DNA of 64,000 nt from Limisphaerales bacterium (GTDB taxonomy: Bacteria > Verrucomicrobiota > Verrucomicrobiia > Limisphaerales > UBA1096), in NCBI GenBank assembly GCA_004213515.1, contig SHAK01000004.1, positions 1-64,000 on the forward strand. The letters are read 5' to 3'. The notes below the pieces were generated by a model that had not been told where the DNA came from, did no database searches, and was given only the letters and a program-made list of their open reading frames with translations. This document shows, piece by piece, positions 17,340 to 27,587 of this stretch (its first letter is position 1; every line of letters begins with the position of its first letter). The translations under genes were made by a program, and so were the position numbers.

Positions 17340-17954
17340 TTATTTTTCTACGCAATCGGAGTAAAGCCAAGCAACCTTTCCATTGACGACAACGTCTGTC
17401 TTATAATCTTTAGCCAACTCAATCGCATCTTGGAATTCCTTATCATTAGCACCCTCTAGCTTCTCAGTACGACCTGCCGCTGCTTTAGGCACAACACTAT
17501 TACTAGATCTAGAAATTCTTCCAACTAATCGAATAAACTGATCAAGCATATTAAACCTATTCCGTAACCTCCTAAAAAATGAGGTGCGTTGCGGTTCCTC
17601 AGAAATAAGACTCGGTTTTAAAGCAATATCTGAACCCAAAAGATCATTACGAACCACATTTAATCGTGTCGGTGTGATTCGGCTTTGCACCTTCATATGA
17701 TCACATGGTTGAGGCTTGGACTCTTCGTGGTTTAAATCAAGGTGATTAGATGGTAGTTGCGAAGAACGATCGACTTCAGACGGATCAATAAAGCCAAATT
17801 CGCTCTGTCCATCATTTATCTGATCAGAATCAGTAAAATGTATCGGCTTTGAGCTAGTAAGACCGCCATCATTATGGCCAATTCTCCTTGAAGATTTCCT
17901 TTCCCATGGAGATTCAAGTGCGCCACCAACGGACAAGTATTGCATAAGGTTCAT
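17340..17954 (-). CDS. Unknown protein between mraZ and rsmH
   Basis: The protein has 204 residues and I do not recognise it. It is polar and probably disordered for most of its length, with many S, D, N and Q residues. A basic helix-like stretch is at about 125-150 (FFRRLRNRFNMLDQFIRLVG). The last 35 residues look folded (AIELAKDYKTDVVVNGKVAWLYSD). There is no signal peptide or membrane segment. It overlaps the mraZ stop by four bases and lies 36 bases before rsmH, so it is co-transcribed with the division genes. A cytoplasmic role linked to division or to MraZ is possible but unproven. Confidence 0.7.
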   Translation of the reverse strand: MNLMQYLSVGGALESPWERKSSRRIGHNDGGLTSSKPIHFTDSDQINDGQSEFGFIDPSEVDRSSQLPSNHLDLNHEESKPQPCDHMKVQSRITPTRLNVVRNDLLGSDIALKPSLISEEPQRTSFFRRLRNRFNMLDQFIRLVGRISRSSNSVVPKAAAGRTEKLEGANDKEFQDAIELAKDYKTDVVVNGKVAWLYSDCVEK

Positions 17955-18445
17955 AGGTTTAAATTTTTGATTGCAGCTGCCGCCAAAGCCTCGCTGCCTT
18001 GATTTGCATTTTCAAAACGATCAGAAGACCAAATCTCAAACTTGTTTAATCGGCCGACCAAAACAGCCTCATGATTAATGCCTGCAACTTTTGCTAACTC
18101 CTCTGGCAAACAAAGGCGCCCTACTTTATCAAGCTTCGAATGCGCTGAACTTCCTCCAATCACTCTCTCAACAACGGCCGCTTCTTCGTCTGAAAGCGAC
18201 ATCTCATTCAATCTCTCCAACAAAACATTCCAACGAGCGGGAGGAAGCACTAACAAATACTGCTGCTGTCCAATGGGCCACGGGAGTATGGTTAACTCTG
18301 ATTTTCCCGATTTCGGACGCCATTTTGAAGGAACCATGACACGCCTAGAACCGTCAATCCCATGACGAAAACGTCCGGTAAAAACAATATTTGACTGATC
18401 CAAGGTGGCTGACATTTCAATGCAAAAGGCAATAAACACTGCCAT
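17951..18445 (-). CDS. mraZ: Transcriptional regulator MraZ
   Basis: The protein has 164 residues and two SpoVT-AbrB-type halves: FTGRFRHGIDGSRRVMVPSKWR (about 22-43) and HSKLDKVGRLCLPEELAKVAG (about 107-127). These DNA-binding repeats are the MraZ hallmark. MraZ is the first gene of dcw clusters and in E. coli represses its own operon by binding TGGGN repeats at 10-base spacing. Four such elements lie directly upstream (18450-18485). I keep the ATG at 18445; an internal ATG at 18415 has no better ribosome site. The gene is divergent from queA. Confidence 0.94.
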   Translation of the reverse strand: MAVFIAFCIEMSATLDQSNIVFTGRFRHGIDGSRRVMVPSKWRPKSGKSELTILPWPIGQQQYLLVLPPARWNVLLERLNEMSLSDEEAAVVERVIGGSSAHSKLDKVGRLCLPEELAKVAGINHEAVLVGRLNKFEIWSSDRFENANQGSEALAAAAIKNLNL

Positions 18446-18485
18446 TGCGTCCCTATCTTTCCCGTTTCTTACCTTTCTCTACCCA
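18446..18485 (-). promoter_or_regulatory. Putative MraZ operator: four elements with 10-bp period
   Basis: Read on the - strand, four elements follow each other at exactly 10-base steps: TGGGTA (18485-18480), AAGGTA (18475-18470), ACGGGA (18465-18460) and TAGGGA (18455-18450). The invariant core is GG[T/G]A, and the first copy is a full TGGGN box. E. coli MraZ binds TGGGN repeats with the same 10-base period. The array ends a few bases before the mraZ ATG and overlaps its ribosome-binding region, so binding could block both transcription and translation start. I did not find a clear -35/-10 pair next to it. Confidence 0.55.
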
Positions 18486-18680
18486 AAAGGTCAATATGAA
18501 ATTTGGTATTATTTTATTTTTTCAGCATTTTAAAATGAATTAAACCTATTCTTTTCATATAAACGCTCATCTTTAACGATACAGCTTTTGTCAGATTATT
18601 TTAATCTGACGGTTCTATTGGCCCCATTTAAAGACAAACCAAAGAATCGCTCTTACCTTAAAAAAGAGTTAAATAAAGCC

Positions 18681-19754
18681 GTGCGAACTAGTGATTTCGA
18701 TTATAAACTGCCCTCTGAGCTAATAGCTCAGCAGCCGACTGAACAAAGAGACGCCTGTCGACTTTTAGTTGTGGAACGCTCAGCCAAACGTTTTATTCAC
18801 CAAAAGTTTAAAGATATTATTAACTATCTTAACCCTGGAGACCTACTAGTAGTAAATAATTCTCGCGTTATTCCAGCTAGATTAAGAGGGCAGAAAGAAG
18901 GTAGCGGAGCCCGGGTTGAAATATTACTGACTAATCAAATCACCTCTAGTCAGTGGTGGTGTATGCTTAAGCCAGGTAAACGAATTCATATTGGAACTCG
19001 GATTCAACTACATGACCTTAATGGCAATCCTACCGATCATTGGATTACTATTATGAAAAAAAGTAATACTGGAAAATATCTCCTTCAGTGGCCTACAACA
19101 TTAGATGTATTTAAAATATTATCAAAAATCGGCGAAACTCCACTCCCTCCTTATATCGAACGCAAGCCGATGAATAATTATAATGATCGCGAACTTTATC
19201 AAACCGTATACGCTAAAAATGAAGGCTCTGTTGCCGCACCTACTGCAGGGCTACACTTTACAAACGCATTTCTTAATGAATTAAAGGATAAAGAAATCAG
19301 TATAGCCGAAGTCACTCTACACGTCGGTCCAGGTACATTTCAGCCAGTAGAATGTGATATTATTAATAATCATGTAATGCATGATGAATGGTTTGAAATA
19401 TCAACTGAGACTACAGATGCAATTCAGCGAACTAAAAAAAGAGGCAACCGTATTATCGCTGTCGGAACAACAAGCATGCGAGTCCTCGAGTCTGTTGTGA
19501 ATAAGAATAATCTTATCAAGCCACAACAAAACCATACTAATATTTTTATCTATCCTCCCTATAATTTTCGTATTGTAGATGCATTACTTACAAACTTCCA
19601 TCTACCAAAATCAACATTGTTAATGCTGATTAGCGCCTTCGCAGATCCAGGCGAAGTCGCAGGACGAGACTTGATTTTACAAGCATATACAGAAGCAATC
19701 GAAAAGCGATATCGTTTCTTCAGTTATGGAGACGCAATGTTTTTACACTTATGA
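18681..19754 (+). CDS. queA: S-adenosylmethionine:tRNA ribosyltransferase-isomerase QueA
   Basis: QueA makes epoxyqueuosine in tRNA from preQ1 and SAM. I chose the GTG at 18681, since VRTSDFDYKLPSELIAQQP is exactly how the family begins and this gives 357 residues, the usual size. A longer frame from a TTG at 18588 adds 31 unmatched residues. Family motifs are NSRVIPARLRG, EGSVAAPTAGLHFT, VTLHVGPGTFQPV, GTTSMRVLES and LLTNFHLPKSTLLML. The gene is divergent from mraZ and overlaps the next gene by four bases (ATGA). Confidence 0.94.
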   Translation: MRTSDFDYKLPSELIAQQPTEQRDACRLLVVERSAKRFIHQKFKDIINYLNPGDLLVVNNSRVIPARLRGQKEGSGARVEILLTNQITSSQWWCMLKPGKRIHIGTRIQLHDLNGNPTDHWITIMKKSNTGKYLLQWPTTLDVFKILSKIGETPLPPYIERKPMNNYNDRELYQTVYAKNEGSVAAPTAGLHFTNAFLNELKDKEISIAEVTLHVGPGTFQPVECDIINNHVMHDEWFEISTETTDAIQRTKKRGNRIIAVGTTSMRVLESVVNKNNLIKPQQNHTNIFIYPPYNFRIVDALLTNFHLPKSTLLMLISAFADPGEVAGRDLILQAYTEAIEKRYRFFSYGDAMFLHL

Positions 19755-20452
19755 AAAGAGAACGACCATTTGTCTTAATTAATATGGCAATGTCTGCTGA
19801 CGGTAAAATTGCATCAGCAAATAGACAATTAATCTCTATTGGAACTAAGCGGGATCAAGACCACTTACTTAAACTACGCACTACTGTAGATACTGTAATG
19901 TGCGGAGCAAGAACTATTGAGTCTGGAGATATTATTATGGATGCAGGCGGAAAAAAATACGAACAGCTGAGGATTTCCAATGGATTACAGAAGCAGAATA
20001 CAAGAGTTTTAGTCAGCGGCTCCGGAACAATAAACCCTACTTCTAAAATTTTTCATAACCGAAATTCTCCAATAATAATTTTTGTTTCTAAAAAAGCTAC
20101 GACTAAAAATATAGAAAAGTTAAAAAAAGTAGCTGATAAAGTAATAGTCTATGGAAATAAAACAGTTTCACTAGGTCGAGCACTTAAATATCTATATCAA
20201 AGATATAACTCTAAACGACTACTTTGCGAAGGTGGAGGAGAATTGAATTTCGCATTAATTCGTCAAGGTTTAGTGGATGAATTACATCTCACTATTTGCC
20301 CTCGCCTTTTGGGTGGACGCAACTCTCCAACAATTGCAGATGGAATCGGATTCTCGCAATTGATTAAATCTACAAGGCTTCAACTAACCGCTCAGAAGCT
20401 CATTGACGACGAATTATTTACAACTTGGAAAATTAGGCCAAAATCTGATTAA
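19751..20452 (+). CDS. RibD C-terminal-domain reductase (dihydrofolate-reductase fold)
   Basis: The protein has 233 residues and consists of one RibD_C domain. Motifs are [11 protein letters not shown] at the N-terminus, [13 protein letters not shown] near residue 52, [10 protein letters not shown] near 158 and [17 protein letters not shown]. In riboflavin synthesis this fold reduces the ribosylamino-pyrimidine with NADPH. There is no deaminase domain, so this is a stand-alone reductase. It could serve riboflavin or a pterin-like substrate. It is translationally coupled to queA and overlaps the convergent DUF1501 gene by 20 bases. Confidence 0.85.
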   Translation: MKRERPFVLINMAMSADGKIASANRQLISIGTKRDQDHLLKLRTTVDTVMCGARTIESGDIIMDAGGKKYEQLRISNGLQKQNTRVLVSGSGTINPTSKIFHNRNSPIIIFVSKKATTKNIEKLKKVADKVIVYGNKTVSLGRALKYLYQRYNSKRLLCEGGGELNFALIRQGLVDELHLTICPRLLGGRNSPTIADGIGFSQLIKSTRLQLTAQKLIDDELFTTWKIRPKSD

Positions 20453-21875
20453 CAACATTGGCCCCTTGAACCCCGGTTAGACGCTGGTCTAAACCCTGAT
20501 AACGGTAAGTAAATCTCTCATGATCAATTCCCAAGCATTGCAAAACTGTAGCGTTCAGGTCGTTGATATGCACAGGATCTCTTACAATATTATAACTAAA
20601 ATCATCAGTCTCTCCATGCACATGACCTTTTCGAATACCTCCACCAGCCATCCACATAGTGAAACAACGGCCGTGATGGTCTCGCCCATGATTGTCTTTT
20701 GTTAACTTACCTTGTGAATAAATTGTTCGCCCAAATTCACCTCCACATATAACAATAGTATCATCAAGCATACCGCGCTGCTTAAGGTCACGGACAAGAG
20801 CTGCAACAGGTTGGTCGACATCTTCACATTGACGACGTATGTCTCGAGGACAATTACCATGCTGATCCCAACCTCTATGAAATAATTGCACAAAAGGAAC
20901 ACCACTCTCTAGCATACGACGTGCAAGAACACAGTTGTAAGCAAATTTACCTGGAGTCTTAGACTCCTTTCCATACAAGTCAAAAACATGATCTGGTTCG
21001 GACTTTAAATCCGTTAAATCTGGAACACTGGCCTGCATTCGAAATGCCATCTCATATTGAGCAATTCTAGTCTGAATTTCAGAATCTTGAGTCTGTTTAA
21101 ACTTATCAAGATTTATTGTATTGATACTATCTAAAATAGCACGACGAGAGTCTCTATTAATACCTGGAGGATTGTTTAAATATAGAACCGGCTCACCAGA
21201 ACTCCGAAATTTTACGCCCTGATGCTTGGATGGCAAAAATCCGCTACCCCATAACCGAGAATAAAGTGCCTGACTACCTCCTCTTCCCTTTGAAATCATT
21301 ACGATATAACCTGGTAAATTATCACTGGGACTCCCCAATCCATAGTTTAACCAGGCCCCCATACTTGGATGACCTAACTGCTGTGTTCCCGTATTAATAT
21401 AAGTAATGGCGGGATCGTGATTAATAGCCTCAGTATTAACACTTCGAATTAAAGTCATTTCATCAGCAATTGAAGCAATATTAGGCAAAATCTCACTATA
21501 GTACCCCCCACTTTGTCCATGCTGCTTGAATTCAAACATTGGAGCAACACACGGGAAAGACTTCTGACCGGAAGTCATCCCAGTGATTCGTTGACCATTA
21601 CGAATAGAATCCGGCAACTCAATTCCATGGATTTTTTTCATGGCCGGCTTATAGTCATACATATCGATGTGCGATGGCCCACCTGAAAAGAACAAATATA
21701 TGACCCTCTTGGCCTTAGGTTTAAAATGCGTCTCAGTTAAAGACCCTCGGCTAGCAGCATTTAACATTTCCGGTTGTGTCAGCGAAGCTAAACCTAACGC
21801 CCCCATTCCACGGGCGCCAATATTTAAAAACTTTCGCCGATCCAACAAATGATCAGAATTGAGTAAAGGAATCAT
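20433..21875 (-). CDS. DUF1501 family protein
   Basis: The protein has 480 residues. It begins with [21 protein letters not shown], which looks like a Tat-type export signal (RR followed by a hydrophobic stretch). The DUF1501 domain follows: [42 protein letters not shown], and [12 protein letters not shown] near the end. The fold is related to sulfatases and alkaline phosphatases, and its biochemical role is unknown. It lies 7 bases after the PSD1-type gene. That pair is very common in Planctomycetes and Verrucomicrobia, and the two are probably an exported functional unit. Confidence 0.9.
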   Translation of the reverse strand: MIPLLNSDHLLDRRKFLNIGARGMGALGLASLTQPEMLNAASRGSLTETHFKPKAKRVIYLFFSGGPSHIDMYDYKPAMKKIHGIELPDSIRNGQRITGMTSGQKSFPCVAPMFEFKQHGQSGGYYSEILPNIASIADEMTLIRSVNTEAINHDPAITYINTGTQQLGHPSMGAWLNYGLGSPSDNLPGYIVMISKGRGGSQALYSRLWGSGFLPSKHQGVKFRSSGEPVLYLNNPPGINRDSRRAILDSINTINLDKFKQTQDSEIQTRIAQYEMAFRMQASVPDLTDLKSEPDHVFDLYGKESKTPGKFAYNCVLARRMLESGVPFVQLFHRGWDQHGNCPRDIRRQCEDVDQPVAALVRDLKQRGMLDDTIVICGGEFGRTIYSQGKLTKDNHGRDHHGRCFTMWMAGGGIRKGHVHGETDDFSYNIVRDPVHINDLNATVLQCLGIDHERFTYRYQGLDQRLTGVQGANVVNQILA

Positions 21876-21882
21876 ATTATTT

Positions 21883-24846
21883 TCACTCTTTGGTTAAAAC
21901 TTCATCAAGATTAAGTATAGCACTTGCTACAGTTGTCCAAGCTGCATGCTTAGCTAAATCAACCGACATATCTCGTTTTACTTCACCAAATTTTAGTAAA
22001 TCCTCAGCTCGTTTTTTATCACCTCTGAATTCTTTAAGCTGACTATCATAAAGATTCCGAAATGTACGTTTCCGCAAGTCATCTGCTGGTCGAGAGGTTG
22101 CAAGCAAAAATGCATAATCTATCTGCGAATCAAAATCCTCTCCACCTTGATTTAAAATCCGCTGTGCAAAAACTCGAGCAGCCTCAACAAATTGCACATC
22201 ATTCATAGTTACCAAGGCTTGCATTGGAGTATTAGTGCGAGGCCTCTGAATTACACATTTTTCACGGGTCGGAGCATCAAATGCAACCATACTAGGCATT
22301 GGAGCAGACCGTTTCCAATATGTATACATCGAACGACGATATAGCTTTTGACCTTCATCCCGTTTGTAAAATAATCCTCCGTTAAGAGCTACCTCATTCC
22401 AAATACGAGGGGGCTGATATGGCTTCACACTTGGCCCACCTAATTTATTATTTAATATACCACTTACCGAAAGGGCGTTGTCTCTAATAAATTCACCCTG
22501 TAGTCGAAAACGTGGAGCACGGGAAAGATATATATTCTCAGGATCCTTCTCGATTTTATCAAGTTTCGAAGCAGAAGTTTGCCGATAAGTTGCTGACATC
22601 AAAATTTGTTTTAAAATCCGTTTAACGTTCCATCCACTATCAGCAAAGTCACGGGACAAATAATCCAACAATCTAGGATGACTTGGCAACGCACCTCGAG
22701 TACCAAAATCAGCAACCGTGCTTACTAATCCAGAACCAAAAAGATTTGCCCAATACCGATTAACAGTCACACGCGAAGTCAAAGGGTGATCATCATCCAT
22801 AATCCACTTGGCTAAACTTAAACGTTTTTTTGGAGCCTCTTTCGGAAGACCAGGCAATGCTGCAGGAACATTTGGGAAAATCTCTTCATCCTTGTTAGGG
22901 GATGCATAATGACCACGATTTAACACATAGGTTTTTCTTGGTTTTGCTAAATCGCCCATAGTCATAACACTTACAATGGATTTATCGAAGTCCCCCGCTG
23001 ATTTCTCTGCGACTTTAATTTTTGCATCTAATTCTTTCCCTAAAGGCCAAACAGATTTTTTATAATATTCCTGGAGCTTAGTTACATGGTCAGCTTTCAA
23101 TATATCTTGTCGAAGATTGTTAATCACTAATTCAGGCAAACTGGATCCACCAAGCTTAAAGTAAAATCCACCCTGCCCCCCATTGTTAATAATCTTTATT
23201 AAGAGATGGTTTTCACCCTTTACAAGATTTAATACACCCTTCTCCTGATCAGCTGCAGGGGCTCTACTAACATTGTTTGCTAATGATTGTTTGTTATTCA
23301 AAAAAACCTTTATGGCATCATCGCTGCCAAATGATGCATTCACCTTCTGATTAGATGGAGAATTTAAGGTTCGGTAAAAATAAGAAGCACTTTTTTCAGG
23401 TAGTTCAATAGTATGAACCTTACCATCCTCATACTTGCGGCTCTCCCATTTTTTACCAGCATACTCCTTATCTAAATCCACAACTTTCTCTGGACCATAG
23501 TCTTTCTTGAACGCCTCATTACTATCTTTTGCAGTAAAGCTTCCGAGGAAGTACCAACCACCTAATTCTGGAGGTTCTGGTAATTCAGAAGCACGATTAT
23601 CAGCAATCCACTCGTCCATTTCTTTTAAAGAAGGCTGTTTTTTTGATTTCTCCAACTTCAAACGCTTAACATTATTTCTAAGATTCTGAAGCTCCTTGCT
23701 TTGCATCATATTAGGCACCTTGATCAATGGGGCTGAGTTACCATTTCGAGTCTGCATTCCTTTATCAGAGTTTTTATTAAAGTAGGCATAAAACTGGTAA
23801 TACTCTTTCTGCGATATTGGGTCGTATTTGTGATCATGGCATTGGGCGCATTCCATTGTTAACCCAAGCCAAACATTAGAAGTTGTTTTAACCCGATCAA
23901 CATTATACTCGACACGATACTCCTCATCAATGGCTCCACCTTCATCAGTTGTTCCATGATTACGATTAAATCCGGACGCCACTTTCTGCTCAATGCTGGC
24001 ATTCTCAATTTGATCCCCCGCTAATTGCTCTATAGTAAATTTATCGAAGCGCTTATTGTCATTATATGACTTGATAGTCCAATCCCGCCAAGGCCACATA
24101 AACCGAACTCCATCATCATGAAATACGCTAGAATCTCCATATCTAGCAGCATCCATCCAAGCTAAGGTCATCCTCTCTCCGTATCGCTCACTAGCTAATA
24201 AAGAATCTATTAGTTTCTCATATGCATTCGGCTCCGAGTCGTTTACGAAACGTTCTACCTCCCTAGGAGATGGAGGCAAGCCAGTGAGATCAAAGCAAAC
24301 TCTACGAATTAATGTACGACGATCAGCTTCCCTCGATGGTTCTAATCCCTGCTGTTCCATTTTTGCAAGTGTGAAGATATCGATTGAGTTTTTGGGCCAG
24401 TCGCTGCGCCGAACCTCAGGCAATTGGGGTGTCTTTGGAGTTACAAACGCCCAGTGATCCTCCCATTTGGCTCCCTGTGAAATCCATCTCTTAATCAACG
24501 CAATTTCTTCCTGTGACATCTCCTTCTTACTTTCGGGAGGTGGCATTAGTTCGTCCTTATCATGTGTAGTAATACGCTGAAAAAGAAGACTCTCCTCCGG
24601 CTTACCTGGGACGACTATACGACTTGCTATATCACCACTTAACAATCCATCCTGTGTGTGCAATTGCAAGTCAGCCTTACGGTGTTCCTCATCTGGCCCA
24701 TGACAATGCACACAGTAGTTAGATAATATAGGACGCACATCTAAACTAAAACTAACCTCATTAGGTTCATCAGCTAGGACCTCAAGCGCTGTAACAAAAA
24801 AGACCCAAGCTAACAAAAATTTAAAATTTAATATAAAAAACCGCAT
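21883..24846 (-). CDS. Planctomycete-type cytochrome c / DUF1549 / DUF1553 protein
   Basis: The protein has 987 residues. A signal peptide (about 1-25) is followed by a C-type haem motif, NYCVHCHGP, with Cys45, Cys48 and His49 (PSCyt1 domain). DUF1549 (PSCyt2) spans about 130-340 and includes [19 protein letters not shown], a second CxxCH. A middle insertion (about 430-590) looks like a carbohydrate-binding-type beta domain ([26 protein letters not shown]). DUF1553 (PSD1) fills the C-terminus, with [16 protein letters not shown] near residue 865. It probably acts in the envelope as a redox protein of polysaccharide degradation. Its partner is the DUF1501 gene directly downstream. Confidence 0.92.
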   Translation of the reverse strand: MRFFILNFKFLLAWVFFVTALEVLADEPNEVSFSLDVRPILSNYCVHCHGPDEEHRKADLQLHTQDGLLSGDIASRIVVPGKPEESLLFQRITTHDKDELMPPPESKKEMSQEEIALIKRWISQGAKWEDHWAFVTPKTPQLPEVRRSDWPKNSIDIFTLAKMEQQGLEPSREADRRTLIRRVCFDLTGLPPSPREVERFVNDSEPNAYEKLIDSLLASERYGERMTLAWMDAARYGDSSVFHDDGVRFMWPWRDWTIKSYNDNKRFDKFTIEQLAGDQIENASIEQKVASGFNRNHGTTDEGGAIDEEYRVEYNVDRVKTTSNVWLGLTMECAQCHDHKYDPISQKEYYQFYAYFNKNSDKGMQTRNGNSAPLIKVPNMMQSKELQNLRNNVKRLKLEKSKKQPSLKEMDEWIADNRASELPEPPELGGWYFLGSFTAKDSNEAFKKDYGPEKVVDLDKEYAGKKWESRKYEDGKVHTIELPEKSASYFYRTLNSPSNQKVNASFGSDDAIKVFLNNKQSLANNVSRAPAADQEKGVLNLVKGENHLLIKIINNGGQGGFYFKLGGSSLPELVINNLRQDILKADHVTKLQEYYKKSVWPLGKELDAKIKVAEKSAGDFDKSIVSVMTMGDLAKPRKTYVLNRGHYASPNKDEEIFPNVPAALPGLPKEAPKKRLSLAKWIMDDDHPLTSRVTVNRYWANLFGSGLVSTVADFGTRGALPSHPRLLDYLSRDFADSGWNVKRILKQILMSATYRQTSASKLDKIEKDPENIYLSRAPRFRLQGEFIRDNALSVSGILNNKLGGPSVKPYQPPRIWNEVALNGGLFYKRDEGQKLYRRSMYTYWKRSAPMPSMVAFDAPTREKCVIQRPRTNTPMQALVTMNDVQFVEAARVFAQRILNQGGEDFDSQIDYAFLLATSRPADDLRKRTFRNLYDSQLKEFRGDKKRAEDLLKFGEVKRDMSVDLAKHAAWTTVASAILNLDEVLTKE

Positions 24847-24966
24847 AAAATCCTAAAAATAAAGTTGATTTAGTTAATATTCTCCACAAAAAGTATCCTT
24901 CAATAGATATAAAATCAAGTTGCTCTGTGAATGAAAAAAAAAATGCAATTCCTGTTAATCGAATTG

Positions 24967-25773
24967 TCATTCTAATTGTTTTTTTATTTCATCGAAAATA
25001 GATTCATCCATTTCAATTAGATTTGAATTATCAGGAAAAACTCCTGAATTAACATCATTAATATACTCCTGAAATGCATCTACACGCTCTTTTTGCAGTC
25101 TCTTTCTTTCAGATTGAAAATCCCGATAAGCCTTTGCGTGGCGTGGCAGTCTCTCCTCATAATCACCAAGTATGTCGCAGGAAAACAGGAACTGCGTGTC
25201 ACAACCTGTACCGGAGCCAAGAGACATAAGAATCATTTTAGTCTTCTCGCTAAGAAATCTTGCTAATTGGTGTGGTACAACCTCAATCTCTGCAGCATAG
25301 GCCCCAGCATCTTCAAGCTTTTTCATTTGATTATAAAGACACCTAGCTTCATCACTTGTCTTACCAATCGCACGGTAATTAGTCCACGTCACATGACGAG
25401 GAACCAAGCCAATGTGCCCCACCACAGGAATTCTCTCATTAGCCATATTCTCTATTATCTTTAAACTACAAGAACAGTAAACTGAACTAGCTCCAAGTTC
25501 CATAGCATTAAAAGCAATTCTAATTGCCTCATCACTAGAAGCTAAACCGTGAGGGGTAGCACAAGATATAAAACTTTCCGGAGCTGCCTCTACTATTTGC
25601 GGAAATCTTGCTTGAGCCTCTAACGAATCAAAACTACAACTCATTAAATCTACTCCAGCTTCTTCTGCTGCAGCCGCCTCTTCTGGTGACTTAACATGAA
25701 TATGCGTCAGACAACGCTTCCCTTTGAGCTTTTGCAAATCATAGATAGTATACTTTTTTCTAAGTCGTAACAT
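24967..25773 (-). CDS. PanB-like (ketopantoate hydroxymethyltransferase family) enzyme
   Basis: The protein has 268 residues and a TIM-barrel fold of the PanB / PEP-mutase superfamily. It matches PanB in order: TIYDLQKLKGKR at the N-terminus, EEAGVDLM then FDSLE (compare GDSLG), VVGHIGLVPRH, and AEIEVVPHQLA with the catalytic Glu. SLGSGTGCDTQFL is where PanB has GIGAG..DGQ. The second Mg-binding Asp of PanB (VADMPF) is not evident here (SCATPHG). It is therefore a diverged member, and pantothenate synthesis is only one possibility. A gap of 119 bases separates it from the PSD1-type gene, with nothing recognisable in it. Confidence 0.65.
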   Translation of the reverse strand: MLRLRKKYTIYDLQKLKGKRCLTHIHVKSPEEAAAAEEAGVDLMSCSFDSLEAQARFPQIVEAAPESFISCATPHGLASSDEAIRIAFNAMELGASSVYCSCSLKIIENMANERIPVVGHIGLVPRHVTWTNYRAIGKTSDEARCLYNQMKKLEDAGAYAAEIEVVPHQLARFLSEKTKMILMSLGSGTGCDTQFLFSCDILGDYEERLPRHAKAYRDFQSERKRLQKERVDAFQEYINDVNSGVFPDNSNLIEMDESIFDEIKKQLE

Positions 25774-25982
25774 ATTCTTAAATTTTTAAAGATCCCCAAT
25801 TACTAAGCAACCTAAATAAATAAGTCTACAGACTTAAATGAGTTTGCAACCGAGGCTGTTTTCTTGAACAACTCTTTCATTCGGCTAACTTTCACAACTA
25901 GGACTAAAAAAATTGAAAACCGATCACCTTAGACAATATAATTTTTTTATTTGAGTATTAGTTAATATATAAAATACAACTT

Positions 25983-27536
25983 ATGAAATATGGATATACT
26001 TATCTGGCTTTTTTAATCGGCATAACATTACAAGCAACCGAACGACCAAACATTTTGTTTCTTTTCTCAGATGACCATGCAATCAAAACAATTTCAGCAT
26101 ATGGTGGCCCATTAGCTAAAGTGGCACCCACACCAAACATAGATCGCCTAGCAAATGAAGGTGCTTTGTTTCTAAACTCGTTTTGCGCAAATTCTATCTG
26201 CGGACCATCGCGGGCTACAATTCTCACTGGAAAACATAGCCATATAAATGGCTTCATGCGAAATGGGAATCGATTCAACCCTGACCAATGGACAGTAGCC
26301 AAAGCTTTACAAGCCAGTGGATATCACACATCAGTAATTGGAAAATGGCACCTTAATACCAACCCTCAAGGCTTTGATCATTGGGAAATACTTCCTGGTC
26401 AAGGAAGTTACTACAATCCTGTGTTTATTCAAATGGATGGTAAACGAAAGCGCTTCGAAGGCTATGCAACAGACATTACAACCGATAAAGCAATCGCTTG
26501 GCTTGAAAAACGTAAGAAGGAAGCTAATCAAAAACCTTTTTTTCTCATGTGCCAACATAAGGCACCGCATCGAACCTTTGCACCCGCTCTTCGTCATTTA
26601 GGGGCTTATGAAAACGTTGAAATACCTGAGCCAAAAACCTTATTTGATAATTATGAAAATCGAAGTTCTACATTAGCAAAAAACGAAATGGAGATTGATA
26701 GACACTTCGACTGGGCCTATGACGTAAAAATAAGAAAAGATGAGCGAGGAGGGGTAAAACTCCCAAAACCAGACCGCTATGGAACGCCAGAATACAGTCG
26801 AATGAATCCAATGCAAAAAACGAAATGGAATTCCTATTTTAGCCCACTAAACCAAGAATTTCTCCGGAATTTTTCCAGAGGTAAAATGACAAACCAAGAT
26901 GTAGTTCGTTGGAAATACCAACGCTACATGCGTAATTACCTGAGCACCGTTAAAGCAGTAGACGAGAATGTAGGCCGTATGCTTGAATATATTGACAAAA
27001 ACAATCTTACAAAAAACACAATTGTTATCTACTCCTCTGATCAAGGTTTCTTCCTTGGTGAACACGGATGGTACGATAAGAGGTGGATGTTTGAAGAATC
27101 CTTTCGTATGCCTTTTATCATTAGGTGGCCAGATACTATCAAGCCCGGATCAAAGCCTGTTGCACTAATCCAAAATATCGATTATGCCCCAACCTTCTTA
27201 GATATCGCAAAAATAAATATCCCAAAAGAAGTACAAGGGAGATCTCTTATTAATCTTTTTCAAGGCAAAGATAAAAGTTGGCGTCAATCGCTTTACTACT
27301 CTTACTACGAATTAGGTGAACACGCAGTCCCTCAGCACTTTGGAGTCCGCACAGCCCGTCACAAACTGATGTACTTTCCAACTAACAATGAATGGAATCT
27401 ATTCGACCTTCAAAAAGATCCATATGAACTTAAAAGCGTTCACTCTGAGCCTGTTTACGAAAAAAAACTTGATGATTTAAAAAAAGAATTCTATCGCCTG
27501 AGAAAACATTTCAATGCACCCGATTTTAGCGAATAA
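25983..27536 (+). CDS. Sulfatase (arylsulfatase family S1), exported
   Basis: The protein has 517 residues. A short signal peptide ends near TLQATE. The sulfatase core starts RPNILFLFSDDHA, with metal-binding Asp30 and Asp31. The signature is SICGPSRATILTGK: Cys73 of C-G-P-S-R is the residue converted to formylglycine. IGKWHL (Lys and His of the active site), YSSDQGFFLGEHGWYDKRWMFEESFRMP and the C-terminal WNLFDLQKDPYEL are typical of the S1 family. It should remove sulfate esters from polysaccharides. The maturation enzyme may be the FGE-like protein at 373, but the genes are not linked. The 208-base gap upstream is very AT-rich without a clear promoter. Confidence 0.93.
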   Translation: MKYGYTYLAFLIGITLQATERPNILFLFSDDHAIKTISAYGGPLAKVAPTPNIDRLANEGALFLNSFCANSICGPSRATILTGKHSHINGFMRNGNRFNPDQWTVAKALQASGYHTSVIGKWHLNTNPQGFDHWEILPGQGSYYNPVFIQMDGKRKRFEGYATDITTDKAIAWLEKRKKEANQKPFFLMCQHKAPHRTFAPALRHLGAYENVEIPEPKTLFDNYENRSSTLAKNEMEIDRHFDWAYDVKIRKDERGGVKLPKPDRYGTPEYSRMNPMQKTKWNSYFSPLNQEFLRNFSRGKMTNQDVVRWKYQRYMRNYLSTVKAVDENVGRMLEYIDKNNLTKNTIVIYSSDQGFFLGEHGWYDKRWMFEESFRMPFIIRWPDTIKPGSKPVALIQNIDYAPTFLDIAKINIPKEVQGRSLINLFQGKDKSWRQSLYYSYYELGEHAVPQHFGVRTARHKLMYFPTNNEWNLFDLQKDPYELKSVHSEPVYEKKLDDLKKEFYRLRKHFNAPDFSE

Positions 27537-27587
27537 GCAGACTCAAACTAACGAAATATAATCTCTTTTAATTGCTCGGACTAGAAG

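Noticed and set aside
20436-20463. GGCCAA / TTGGCC inverted repeat at the convergent ends of the RibD-like and DUF1501 genes
   Set aside because: The stem has only six pairs with a 16-base loop and no T-tract, and most of it is coding on one strand or the other. It is too weak to call a terminator.
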